Part shown: positions 16,001-25,945 of the stretch, piece after piece
Layout of the letters: each line of letters begins with the position of its first letter
How positions within the stretch are numbered: position 1 is the stretch's first letter
Source: Bacillota bacterium
GTDB taxonomy: Bacteria > Bacillota > Limnochordia > DTU087
Direction of reading: 5' to 3'
DNA length: 51,174 bases
NCBI GenBank assembly: GCA_012519025.1
Contig: JAAYQZ010000043.1
Span: 1-51,174, forward strand
The notes under the pieces: generated by a model
Database searches by the model: none
The model's input: the letters and a program-made list of their open reading frames with translations, nothing else
Told to the model about the DNA's origin: nothing
Program-made: the position numbers and the translations under genes

Positions 16001-16399
16001 ATGGATAAGGTTCAGCTTTTAAAGTTAGTTGAGCAAGCAATAGAAGCAAGGCGGCATGCCTATGTGCCGTATTCAAAGTTTGCAGTGGGTGCTGCTGTTT
16101 TAACGGAAAAAGGCGAGGTCTACCATGGGGTAAATATTGAAAACGCCAGCTATGGCGCGACCTGCTGTGCTGAAAGAGTCGCCATCTTTAAAGCCGTATC
16201 TGACGGAGAGCGGAATATAAAGGCCATTGCTGTAGCAGCCGATGCAAAAAAGCCTGTACCGCCTTGTGGCATATGTCGCCAAGTTATGGTAGAATTGGCA
16301 CCGCAGGCTGTTGTGGTCATGGGCAATTTGGAGGGTTTGGTTGAAATCAAAGAAGTGGAAGAACTCTTGCCCGGGGCCTTTGGAGGCGATTTTCTTTGA
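16001..16399 (+). CDS. cdd: Cytidine deaminase
   Basis: Tetrameric zinc-dependent deaminase of cytidine and deoxycytidine in pyrimidine salvage. The 132 residues carry the zinc and catalytic motifs CAER (proton-shuttle glutamate) and PCGICRQ, and VNIENASYG for ribose binding. ATG 16001 is preferred over ATG 15986 because GGGGGAT at 15988-15993 is correctly spaced. The order cdd-era is conserved in Bacillota; a GNAT gene is inserted here. Confidence 0.95.
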   Translation: MDKVQLLKLVEQAIEARRHAYVPYSKFAVGAAVLTEKGEVYHGVNIENASYGATCCAERVAIFKAVSDGERNIKAIAVAADAKKPVPPCGICRQVMVELAPQAVVVMGNLEGLVEIKEVEELLPGAFGGDFL

Positions 16400-16932
16400 G
16401 CGGAAGTATCGGGGCCAATGCTTGGGTGGAGGAATTACTGGATGTTAAACCCGAGCCCCTGAGGGCTTTGATGGCGATTGAAGCTGATGCCTTTGGAATA
16501 GGCGGTATGAATGAATGGTTTTTGCCCCCTTTTGTTCGTCAAGGGCGCGTGTTTGTACTTTGGCAAAAAGGGATAGTTGACCCGGTTGGAGTGGCGGAGT
16601 GTATGCGGCAGTGGCAAAATCCCCAAACGGCGTACTTGTTTGGTTTTGCTGTTCGCAAAGATCGGCGAGGTGAAGGCTTGGGAACGTTTTTTATGCAAGA
16701 ACTTATCCTGTGGCTCACAAAAGCGGGATTTGAGCGCCTTGAGCTGACTGTTTCACCTTCAAATGATACTGCACTGCATATTTACAAAAAGAAACTGGGG
16801 TTTGTGAAAGTTAGGCGATATACAGATGAATATGGACCAGGTGAAGACCGGCTGTTGCTGGGACTTGATCTGATGCAGGGGTCGGCTGATCGACAAGGTG
16901 AGAATGGGGGAGGGAGGCAAAACAATGGATAA
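16396..16932 (+). CDS. GNAT-family N-acetyltransferase
   Basis: 178-residue GNAT acetyltransferase. The acetyl-CoA pyrophosphate loop is seen in RKDRRGEGLGTFF (R/Q-x-x-G-x-G/A), followed by a helix and the NDTALHIYKKKLGF segment typical of motif B. The substrate cannot be told; RimI-type protein acetylation and small-molecule acetylation are both possible. TTG start overlaps the cdd stop by 4 nt and its own 3' end overlaps era by 8 nt, so all three are coupled. The last 20 residues are polar and may be disordered. Confidence 0.8.
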   Translation: MSGSIGANAWVEELLDVKPEPLRALMAIEADAFGIGGMNEWFLPPFVRQGRVFVLWQKGIVDPVGVAECMRQWQNPQTAYLFGFAVRKDRRGEGLGTFFMQELILWLTKAGFERLELTVSPSNDTALHIYKKKLGFVKVRRYTDEYGPGEDRLLLGLDLMQGSADRQGENGGGRQNNG

Positions 16933-17839
16933 GTTTCATTCCGGGTTTGTGGCAGTTGTGGGCAGACCCAATGTAGGTAAATCCACTATGCTGAACCATG
17001 TAGTGGGACAAAAGGTTGCTATCGTCTCCGATAAACCCCAAACTACCCGCAACCGCATCCAGTGTATTGTGACCAGGGCTGATGCACAAATCGTGTTTTT
17101 AGATACCCCGGGGATTCATAAACCCCTACACGGATTGGGGAGATACATGGTTAGTACGGCCAAACGGACGTTGGCCGATGTGGATGTGATTTTGTTTGTC
17201 ACGGACGGCAATCATCTTCCGGGCCGGGGAGATGAGTATATTGCAGAACTTTGGCAGGCGAGCGATATACCGGTTGTCCTTGCCGTTAATAAGGCTGATC
17301 TTTGGGATAAAAGCCCAAACGGGGAAGATAAAGAAAAGGTAATGCTGAACGCTTACAGCGCTTTGAGTGATTTCCATGCAGTGTTTCCTGTATCAGCCCT
17401 AACCGGCTACAGACTTGGGGAGCTGGTTGATTATATTGTGACGCTGCTTCCTGAAGGGCCTAAATACTATCCCGATGATTGGGTTACAGACCATCCTGAG
17501 CAGTTTATTATCGCTGAACTCATTCGGGAGAAAGTTCTGGAATTAACAAGAGAAGAAATTCCCCATTCAACTGCAGTGGTTATTGATGAAATGCAGGCTA
17601 GGGAAGACAGGGATCTAGTGGATATATGGGCAACGATCTATGTAGAACGGCGCTCACAAAGGGGCATTGTCATAGGTAAAAATGGCAGTTTGCTCAAGCA
17701 AGTGGGGCAGCTTGCCCGTGAGGATATTGAGGGAATTTTAGGTTCACAGATCAACCTGCAGCTGTGGGTGAAAGTCCAAGAAGATTGGCGCAATAAAAGG
17801 CGCAGCCTGGATAATTTTGGTTACAAATTAGATAGGTAA
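16925..17839 (+). CDS. era: GTPase Era
   Basis: Ribosome-associated GTPase that binds the 3' end of 16S rRNA and checks 30S assembly. The 304 residues show G1 GRPNVGKS, G3 DTPG, G4 NKAD and a C-terminal KH domain with the IGKNGSLLKQVG loop. ATG 16925 is 7 nt after GGGAGG (16912-16917); the in-frame ATG at 16898 is upstream of this site and is rejected. Confidence 0.96.
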   Translation: MDKFHSGFVAVVGRPNVGKSTMLNHVVGQKVAIVSDKPQTTRNRIQCIVTRADAQIVFLDTPGIHKPLHGLGRYMVSTAKRTLADVDVILFVTDGNHLPGRGDEYIAELWQASDIPVVLAVNKADLWDKSPNGEDKEKVMLNAYSALSDFHAVFPVSALTGYRLGELVDYIVTLLPEGPKYYPDDWVTDHPEQFIIAELIREKVLELTREEIPHSTAVVIDEMQAREDRDLVDIWATIYVERRSQRGIVIGKNGSLLKQVGQLAREDIEGILGSQINLQLWVKVQEDWRNKRRSLDNFGYKLDR

Positions 17840-17851
17840 GTGAATGTGTGT

Positions 17852-20016
<2,165 letters not shown>

Positions 20017-20168
20017 GTCCAACAGTGACATCTCGGATACCTATACCAGGTGCAGGTTAAAAACGGTCAACACGTATGGGCAGGAATTACTGCTGTAAGC
20101 GGGAAATGATTGAGTGTTGCAAAGGTATATTGGGCAAAGGCCCAGATAGCGGGAAAGGAGGAGTTCTT

Positions 20169-20453
20169 ATGGTGTTTTTAGCGGCAGCAGAGCCGACAGG
20201 GAACGTACTTACGCTGTTTATGCCATTCATTATTATGCTGGCGGTGTTTTACCTGTTTTTAATTCGACCTCAACAAAAGCAGCAAAAAGAAAGGCAAGGT
20301 ATGTTAAGTGCCCTCAAAAAAGGGGATAAGGTCGTTACTGTAGGTGGTATCCACGGGGAAATAATCGGGATTAAAGAAGATTTGCTGACTTTAAAAATCG
20401 CCGATCGAGTAGAAATCCGCATTGCTCGTTCAGGTATTGCCCGGCAAGAATAG
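20169..20453 (+). CDS. yajC: Preprotein translocase accessory subunit YajC
   Basis: Single-span inner membrane protein of 94 residues that associates with SecDF. One helix (about 12-33, with LTLFMPFIIMLAVFYLFLI) is followed by RPQQKQQKERQ and a small beta domain with KGDKVVTVGGIHGEI, the family signature. ATG 20169 follows AAAGGAGG. The 150 nt upstream, after tgt, hold no gene; they contain a small hairpin near 20129-20141 and an unconvincing frame. A terminator follows. Confidence 0.95.
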   Translation: MVFLAAAEPTGNVLTLFMPFIIMLAVFYLFLIRPQQKQQKERQGMLSALKKGDKVVTVGGIHGEIIGIKEDLLTLKIADRVEIRIARSGIARQE

Positions 20454-20496
20454 ATTCGCACAGCAAACCTAATGACAAATGGCAAGTAAAATACAT

Positions 20497-20523
20497 AAAG
20501 CGGGGGATTGAACCCCCGCTTTT
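20497..20523. terminator. Bidirectional terminator between yajC and ssrA
   Basis: Ten-base-pair stem AAAGCGGGGG (20497-20506) with 20513-20522, T-rich on both sides. It ends yajC on the plus strand and the tmRNA transcript on the minus strand, 6 nt past the tmRNA 3' end. Confidence 0.9.
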
Positions 20524-20528
20524 GGTTT

Positions 20529-20880
20529 TGGTGGAGGTGAGCGGAGTTGCACCGCTGTCCACAAGTGTAGCCACAATGCTTTCTACGAGCATAGCTCTTG
20601 TTTCACATTCGCCCTTGCCCAGCCCCAAGAGCAGGATTAGGCAATGACTAGCCCATCAGGTTTCCCTTTTTAGCTATGGGCGTCCCCAAAAAGGTAGCCT
20701 ACTGTGTGACACTCTGTCCGCCGCCGGCAGGCACAGCAGTGGAGAGTGTAGCTGCTTTACGCAGCAGCTAGAGTATAATTATCGTTTGCGTTTAATTTAG
20801 GTTCCCACTGTTTAGCGAGGTATGGGACCTCGGCTCGCTTACACTGCCACAATCACCTGTGTCGAACCTAATTCACCCCC
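20529..20880 (-). ncRNA. ssrA: Transfer-messenger RNA (tmRNA)
   Basis: tmRNA of about 352 nt that rescues stalled ribosomes. On the minus strand it begins GGGGGUGAAUUAGGUUCGAC and ends with a T arm (GGUGCAACUCC) and CACCUCCACCA. The acceptor stem pairs over 7 bp with a G3-U70 wobble, the alanine identity element, and CCA is encoded. The tag frame (20789-20757) reads ANDNYTLAAA then UAA, close to known tags ending LAA. The tag stop lies in a hairpin (UAGCUGCU with AGCAGCUA), the H5 helix. smpB is 27 nt upstream on the same strand. Confidence 0.95.
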
Positions 20881-20907
20881 AAGATATGCTTGGTCAGACT
20901 CGCCTCT

Positions 20908-21369
20908 TTAGCGATTGTGCTCTTTTAAAGCTCGGTCTATTCGCCGCCTCTCATCACGTCTGGCAATAGCTTCACGCTTGTCATAAAGCCTTTTCCCTTT
21001 GGCCAACCCAAGTTCAATCTTGGCCCTGCCTCGACGGAAATAAATTCTAAGCGGCACAAGCGTGAAGCCCCTTTGTTGTGTTTGCCCAAGCAGGCGCACG
21101 ATCTCCCGTTTGTGCATTAGAAGTTTGCGGGTCCGCCTCGGTTCATGATTAAACATATTGCCGTGACTATAGGGGCTTATATGCATATTATACAAGAACA
21201 ATTCGCCATTTTCAACCGCGGCATAGGAGTCTGTCAGGTTTGCTCGTCCCTGGCGCAAAGATTTAACCTCTGTGCCGACTAGGACAATACCCGCTTCATG
21301 GGTCTCTTCAATGTGATAATCATGACGGGCTCTTCGATTTTCCGCAATGGTCTTAATTCCCTCTGCCAA
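20908..21369 (-). CDS. smpB: SsrA-binding protein SmpB
   Basis: Partner of tmRNA that places it in the decoding site. About 153 residues with the SmpB core: [39 protein letters not shown], the DKR element and a basic C-terminal tail ([17 protein letters not shown]). TTG at 21369 is preferred because it gives the usual N terminus after GAGGGG; in-frame TTG 21390 and a GTG between them are alternatives. The gene has its own promoter and an unusual leader, and ssrA follows directly. Confidence 0.94.
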   Translation of the reverse strand: MAEGIKTIAENRRARHDYHIEETHEAGIVLVGTEVKSLRQGRANLTDSYAAVENGELFLYNMHISPYSHGNMFNHEPRRTRKLLMHKREIVRLLGQTQQRGFTLVPLRIYFRRGRAKIELGLAKGKRLYDKREAIARRDERRRIDRALKEHNR

Positions 21370-21399
21370 GGTTCCCCTCTCCACTTCCAAAGTTTCGGG

Positions 21400-21443
21400 A
21401 TAAAAACCCTTTCAGGCATTGAGAAAATGGCTCCGAAAGGGTT
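21400..21443 (-). terminator. Terminator-like hairpin in the smpB leader
   Basis: On the minus strand AACCCTTTC (21443-21435) pairs with GAAAGGGTT (21413-21405), followed by a T run (TTTTTAT). It lies between the smpB promoter and the smpB start, with no upstream minus-strand gene to terminate, so premature termination or attenuation is possible. Confidence 0.65.
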
Positions 21444-21486
21444 GGCAATCCGTTTGTCAAATCAGCTTAAATCAATGTGCACCTAT

Positions 21487-21516
21487 ATTATAAGGTTCAT
21501 TGGGGTCTTGTGTCAA
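21487..21516 (-). promoter_or_regulatory. sigma-A promoter of smpB-ssrA
   Basis: Minus strand TTGACA (21516-21511), 18 bp, TATAAT (21492-21487): consensus in both boxes. Expected start near 21480 gives a leader of about 110 nt. Confidence 0.85.
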
Positions 21517-21555
21517 ATTTTCCGCCTCTCCCTTTTGGGTAAATCAACTAATCAG

Positions 21556-21567
21556 CAAGGATCCTTG
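21556..21567. repeat. 12-bp palindrome and 9-bp inverted repeat upstream of the ABC operon
   Basis: CAAGGATCCTTG (21556-21567) is a perfect palindrome. It lies inside a wider inverted repeat, AATCAACTA (21542-21550) and TAGTTGATT (21635-21643). This is the only structure seen in the 21517-21676 interval, where no good plus-strand promoter is evident. A regulator site is possible. Confidence 0.4.
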
Positions 21568-21676
21568 TCAAATTTGTCGAATTAGTGTTGCCAGAGCCAC
21601 TTGTTAAGGATGCGCAGATAAAGAGCGAAAAGACTAGTTGATTATGGTGAATATTTGCAGTGGGAGGGGAACCAGG

Positions 21677-22624
21677 TTGATCCAGACAGAGGGACTGACC
21701 AAGCGATTCAATGATTTCACCGCGGTAAACAACCTCAGTATTCACGTGGATGAGGGTGAAATCTACGGTTTTTTGGGACCCAATGGTGCAGGCAAGACTA
21801 CCACTATTATGATGTTGTTAGGTATGGAAAGGCCCACCGCGGGCAGGATCCGGCTATTTGGCACTGATCTTGCCCAGGATTATTTTGCAATCAAGCGGCG
21901 GGTCGGAGTGCTCTCTGAGTTCCACTATCTATACGAGGATATGACAGCAAAAGAGTATCTGCAGTTTTTCGCCAAGTTATACGAGGTGGAGCAGCCGGCG
22001 AGGAAAATTGATGAAGTGCTGCATCGTGTGGCTCTTTACAACCGCCGCAACGAGCTTTTGGGCGGGTACTCGAAAGGAATGAAACAGAAATTGAGTATGG
22101 CCCGGGCCCTAGTCCATGATCCGGATATACTTTTTTTAGATGAGCCGCAATCATCGCTGGATCCTTATGGGATACGTGAGGTGCGGGATATCATCATGGA
22201 AGAAAATGCTAAAGGCAAAACTCTGTTTATATCCTCACACATCCTATCGGAAATTGAGCGGACATGCCACCGTGTAGGCATTATTCACAGCGGTAAGCTG
22301 CTGGCTGAAGATAGTATGGAGCATTTGAAAGAGCAAGTGACAGAGGAAATTGAGATCATCGTAGAATTAGAAGATGTCAGCTCGGCAGTTGTCAGCGGAA
22401 TTGAAGAACTGGATTTTGTAAAACAAGTGGATTCCTCGTCAAGTGGACTTCGCATCAAAGCCGATGTCGGTGAAGACCATCGTGCCCAAATCTCTAAGAC
22501 CATTGCGGAAACCGGTGGTGTGGTCTTATCTATGCAGACAAAAGAATTGAGTCTTGAGGAGGCTTTTGTAATCATCACTGAACAGAACCTGTCTTTGCTG
22601 ACAAAGGAGGGGCAGGCATCGTGA
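21677..22624 (+). CDS. ABC transporter ATP-binding protein
   Basis: 315-residue ATPase of the ABC-2 (NatA/CcmA-like) class: Walker A GPNGAGKTT near residue 40, Q-loop region GVLSEFHYLYEDM, signature YSKGMKQKLSMAR, Walker B and D-loop LDEPQSSLDP (QSS replaces the usual TSG), and H-loop SSHIL. A C-terminal extension (about 225-315) has the beta-alpha pattern seen in exporter-type ATPases. TTG 21677 follows GGGAGGGG. The gene overlaps its permease by 4 nt. Substrate not deducible. Confidence 0.9.
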   Translation: MIQTEGLTKRFNDFTAVNNLSIHVDEGEIYGFLGPNGAGKTTTIMMLLGMERPTAGRIRLFGTDLAQDYFAIKRRVGVLSEFHYLYEDMTAKEYLQFFAKLYEVEQPARKIDEVLHRVALYNRRNELLGGYSKGMKQKLSMARALVHDPDILFLDEPQSSLDPYGIREVRDIIMEENAKGKTLFISSHILSEIERTCHRVGIIHSGKLLAEDSMEHLKEQVTEEIEIIVELEDVSSAVVSGIEELDFVKQVDSSSSGLRIKADVGEDHRAQISKTIAETGGVVLSMQTKELSLEEAFVIITEQNLSLLTKEGQAS

Positions 22625-23451
22625 GTAAACTTGTACAAAAATTCAACACAGTAGGCGTAATTACTAAAAGAGAAATAAAATCAACCATCGGCAGCCTGGG
22701 TATTTACGCTGCGGCATCTTTAGCATTCCTTGTGGCCAACTTGTTTGTCAGAAGCAACCTGCGCGGGGTGGCTGAAAACGGTTTGATGGTTATGGCCAAT
22801 CCCCTAAACTATCCACTGTTCATCGCAGTAATTATCGGGGCAACATACTTGGCGTTGACATCAACGATCTCAGTCAGCCGTGAACGGGATCAGGGGACAC
22901 TGGAAGTACTTTTTTACGGGCCGGTGGACAGCATTACTTACATTGCCGCAAAATTTCTCGAACAGCTTGTAGCCTTTCTCGGGCTTATTGTCGTCTACAT
23001 TGTGGGTTTTTTCGCCATCAGCAAACTGACCAACTTTGGCTTGGACAGCAGCTTTTTTGCCATGGCGGCCTTATCTATTTTGCTCGCAGCATCTACGGTG
23101 GCGTTTGGTTTGCTTTTATCTACCATTACCCGCAGTGCCCGGACTTCTGTCATAGTGCTTTTACTGCTTTTAACCTTATTTTTGGCCAGTGATGTGGTGG
23201 CCGGTGTGTTGAATTCCATGTCCGCAAAAGATATGTCGGTTACTATGGTTTATGTTCGAGTGGCTGTCGATATGATCAACAAAGGGCTGAAATGGATTTC
23301 ACCTTTTGCTTATCTAAACCGAGGTATTGCAGCCATTGGCCTTGAAAGCTCAAAACATCTATTAAGCAGTATAGGTGCATCACTGCTTTATACGGGTGTT
23401 CTTTTAAGCCTTGCAGTTTATTTACTGAACAAAAGGGGGGTTCGCAGATGA
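22621..23451 (+). CDS. ABC-2 type permease
   Basis: 276-residue polytopic protein with about six membrane segments (near 25-45, 60-80, 110-130, 145-170, 175-195 and 250-270). The segment ISVSRERDQGTLEVLFYGPV is the conserved cytoplasmic elbow of ABC-2 permeases, with the E-x-x-x-G-T-L pattern. GTG start in the overlap with the ATPase, and its own stop overlaps the next gene's start (ATG at 23448), indicating tight coupling. Likely an exporter or an extracytoplasmic machine driver rather than an importer, because no solute-binding protein is present. Confidence 0.88.
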   Translation: MSKLVQKFNTVGVITKREIKSTIGSLGIYAAASLAFLVANLFVRSNLRGVAENGLMVMANPLNYPLFIAVIIGATYLALTSTISVSRERDQGTLEVLFYGPVDSITYIAAKFLEQLVAFLGLIVVYIVGFFAISKLTNFGLDSSFFAMAALSILLAASTVAFGLLLSTITRSARTSVIVLLLLLTLFLASDVVAGVLNSMSAKDMSVTMVYVRVAVDMINKGLKWISPFAYLNRGIAAIGLESSKHLLSSIGASLLYTGVLLSLAVYLLNKRGVRR

Positions 23452-24776
23452 CAAACAGAACCTGCTTAATCTTGCTGCTTTGTTTAATTTTGGTAGGTGC
23501 TGTCGCCCAGGCGGCACCACCTGAACGGGAGCGGCAGAATGTGTATGGAATCACCCCCTGGACCGGTAAAGAGTATGGCGGCACTTTTGCTCCGGCGGGT
23601 GTGGATAAAATATATTTGTTGGCTGACACTGACCACGTATTAAACACCTTGGAAACAGAAGTGTACTACTGGCCTATTACGAAGGAATACATGGCAAATT
23701 GGTTCGAGAGCAGAGAAATAATTGATGGCAAACTAAAAATTTTGCAGGATGGCAAGGAGATTGCTTTACTTGAGCGCCAACCATATGCTCATTTATATCC
23801 CCAAGGTTTTTATGCAGGCGCTTCGGAGCTGATCACGGGCGAGGATGCGAAACGCAAGTACGAAGAATATCAGAATGCAGTTGAGGATTACTGGGAAATG
23901 GCCGATGAGTTTAGGAAGACCCAAGCACAATATGAAAGAGAAATGACTGATATATTGGAAGAGGTTATGGAGACCGGTCGAACGTTTGACGAACACGAAC
24001 TGCCTGTGCCGCCCAAAGAGCCTGTGCCGCCGATTTGGTATGTTACCGGAGTCATCGAATCATTTATAGTGAATTTGCCTGCCGGTGAATACTCTATCCA
24101 AACCATTGACAGCAGTGGCAATTTGGTCCCAGACACCGAAAAGAAACTCAAGGTGTTTGAGGGGCGGCGTACCGGTGTGGCCTACCAGATCATACCCGAA
24201 AGTAAGTGGACCCGACCGGAACAGTCAAACGATATAAGTCAAATCCTCTACCTTGAAGGCGAACGTACCATGTATATGAAAGCAGTACATGCCTCTGAAT
24301 ACAATCAACATGATTATCTGCGGATGACCTCTTTAGAGAAACCGCTTGCAGGAAAAGGGGCGGAAAGTGCCTATATGTGGGTGCATCTTGATGAAGTTCC
24401 CGATGCAAAAGTCCAGATACTTGAAGGAGGTAAAATAGTCCAGGAGATTTCCCCCAAACCCTATTTTGTCAGTCAGTCACCGGGCTATACATTAGGTTAC
24501 GACATTGTAGATTTCGATCCTGATGCACCAGAACTACAGGGCCGTGAACCAAGTTTTGAGGCGATGAAACTGCAAATTGGACCGGGGAGTTACCAAATTC
24601 GAGTGGTAAATGGCGACGGTGAGGTTGTAAAAGGAAGCTTACGAGAGGTTCGTTCCATTAATACAGTATCCGCCTGGCAGTTGTATCTTCTGTCGGCAAT
24701 CCCAGCAGTCATTGGCCTGATAGTTGTGCTTAGACGCCGCATTATCCGGCGCAAACTGCTTGGCACAACTGCATAA
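23448..24776 (+). CDS. Secreted, C-terminally membrane-anchored protein of unknown family
   Basis: 442 residues: signal peptide (1-22, cleavage near AQA-AP), a long extracytoplasmic region (about 25-405) and a C-terminal membrane helix (about 410-428) followed by a very basic tail (RRRIIRRK). Residues about 125-175 form an acidic, probably coiled-coil helix (EDAKRKYEEYQNAVEDYWEM). Two regions resemble beta-sandwich repeats with the pattern PAGEYSIQ (about 205) and GPGSYQIRV (about 380). I recognise no family. It overlaps the permease by 4 nt, so it is almost certainly a component of the same ABC system. Confidence 0.75.
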   Translation: MTNRTCLILLLCLILVGAVAQAAPPERERQNVYGITPWTGKEYGGTFAPAGVDKIYLLADTDHVLNTLETEVYYWPITKEYMANWFESREIIDGKLKILQDGKEIALLERQPYAHLYPQGFYAGASELITGEDAKRKYEEYQNAVEDYWEMADEFRKTQAQYEREMTDILEEVMETGRTFDEHELPVPPKEPVPPIWYVTGVIESFIVNLPAGEYSIQTIDSSGNLVPDTEKKLKVFEGRRTGVAYQIIPESKWTRPEQSNDISQILYLEGERTMYMKAVHASEYNQHDYLRMTSLEKPLAGKGAESAYMWVHLDEVPDAKVQILEGGKIVQEISPKPYFVSQSPGYTLGYDIVDFDPDAPELQGREPSFEAMKLQIGPGSYQIRVVNGDGEVVKGSLREVRSINTVSAWQLYLLSAIPAVIGLIVVLRRRIIRRKLLGTTA

Positions 24777-24820
24777 GCCTGCAGGTCAGTAGAATTAAGA
24801 TGGGAAAATATCACACACAG

Positions 24821-24851
24821 ACACAGGGTGCACCAAGCATCCTGTGTTTTT
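24821..24851 (+). terminator. Terminator of the ABC operon
   Basis: Eleven-base-pair stem with one G-U pair (24821-24831 with 24837-24847), loop ACCAA, then a T run. It separates the ABC operon from the next gene. Confidence 0.85.
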
Positions 24852-24887
24852 GCTTGGGTCTTTCAGTCATAAGTTGGTCCTGCAGCG

Positions 24888-24893
24888 TATAAT
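24888..24893 (+). promoter_or_regulatory. Possible -10 box upstream of the anchored beta-domain gene
   Basis: TATAAT at 24888-24893, about 65 nt before the gene; no good -35 box at the right distance. Confidence 0.35.
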
Positions 24894-24958
24894 ACATATT
24901 CTAGAGCCTGATTTAACCTCTAGTTTGAGTGTGCCTGCAATCGTAAAGGGGTGTTAGT

Positions 24959-25807
24959 GTGTATGATCCCCAGTTTTGGAGAAGGTTTCGCAAATTAGGT
25001 TTTTTGACTGTCCTCTTAATTCTGGGAGGGTTGTACGCCGCAGTTGCATTTTATACCCTAATACCAAATCTGGCTGCAAGTAGGTTTGACACAACCAAAG
25101 CCAGGGCAGTAGTATCCGGGTTTTTACCAGCGGCTGATCGCGGCATCATTGAAAGCTTTGTTTGTGACATTTTCGGCAACCCTATCCCTAATGCAAAGGT
25201 AAAAGTAATGGATGCAGAGGTTGCCACCGACAGCCAGGGGAAATTTCGTATTGAAAATGTCCCATTGGGGCAGGTGAATCTAGAAATTTCAGCCGTGGGT
25301 TTCCACAGTACAAAGGTGACAACAACCATCGAACCCGGCATTAATTACCCTCACATAAAATTCGATACAGGGATGCATCCCCAGGAGTTTTATGTCCGCT
25401 TTCATGCTTTTACAAACTCACTGGAGGACACCGACACCCGTCTGCTCTTTGGTTTAGTGGAGGTAGTCAATCCTTCAAATGATCCCATGTATGTCAGCCG
25501 TATTGAGGTCAAGGACCCTTCAGGTCAGGTCGTGTACGATCTTTTAGAATCATGGGAAATTCTTCAGTTAGTTAAAAGTACCTACGATCTGGAAGTTGTT
25601 ATGGAGCCTTTGCCGGCGTATGTGATTGCGCCCAAAAGCTCAGTTGTTTTTGAATTGGATGCACTTCCCGATCCCCTGCGGGGCAGTTATCACTTATGGT
25701 TGGCATATTCAAGCCCGGCAAACCATCGCAAAGGGCGAATGCAGGCCCTTCATATTGTAGATGAAATGGATTATGACCCAAATCTGGATCCACATATAGT
25801 TAAATAA
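24959..25807 (+). CDS. Membrane-anchored protein with carboxypeptidase-regulatory-like domain
   Basis: 282 residues: short basic N terminus, one membrane anchor (about 14-34) and an extracytoplasmic remainder. Residues about 65-115 form a carboxypeptidase regulatory-like (transthyretin-type) beta domain: ESFVCDIFGNPIPNAKVKV, TDSQGKF and a late VGFHSTKV. The rest (about 120-275) looks beta-rich and has no family I recognise. GTG 24959 follows AAAGGGG. It stands between the ABC operon and the amidase, with its own possible promoter. It may be an envelope adaptor or scaffold. Confidence 0.7.
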   Translation: MYDPQFWRRFRKLGFLTVLLILGGLYAAVAFYTLIPNLAASRFDTTKARAVVSGFLPAADRGIIESFVCDIFGNPIPNAKVKVMDAEVATDSQGKFRIENVPLGQVNLEISAVGFHSTKVTTTIEPGINYPHIKFDTGMHPQEFYVRFHAFTNSLEDTDTRLLFGLVEVVNPSNDPMYVSRIEVKDPSGQVVYDLLESWEILQLVKSTYDLEVVMEPLPAYVIAPKSSVVFELDALPDPLRGSYHLWLAYSSPANHRKGRMQALHIVDEMDYDPNLDPHIVK

Positions 25808-25829
25808 CCTGGTTAAAACCTCCAAATTG

Positions 25830-25871
25830 TTCCTTACGGACAAGGAATATGCATTTTCGATGTCGAAAATG
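25830..25871. repeat. Two adjacent inverted repeats upstream of the amidase gene
   Basis: TTCCTT-6-AAGGAA (25830-25847) and CATTTTCGA-2-TCGAAAATG (25852-25871). Neither is followed by a T run, so operators or mRNA structures are more likely than terminators. A TATTAT box at 25918-25923 downstream may be part of the amidase promoter. Confidence 0.5.
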
Positions 25872-25945
25872 AAGAGCCACCGGTGTTTTGCGTTTCCAAC
25901 ATAGTTTACAAACGGTGTATTATAGGAACATTGGAGGAATGAGGT

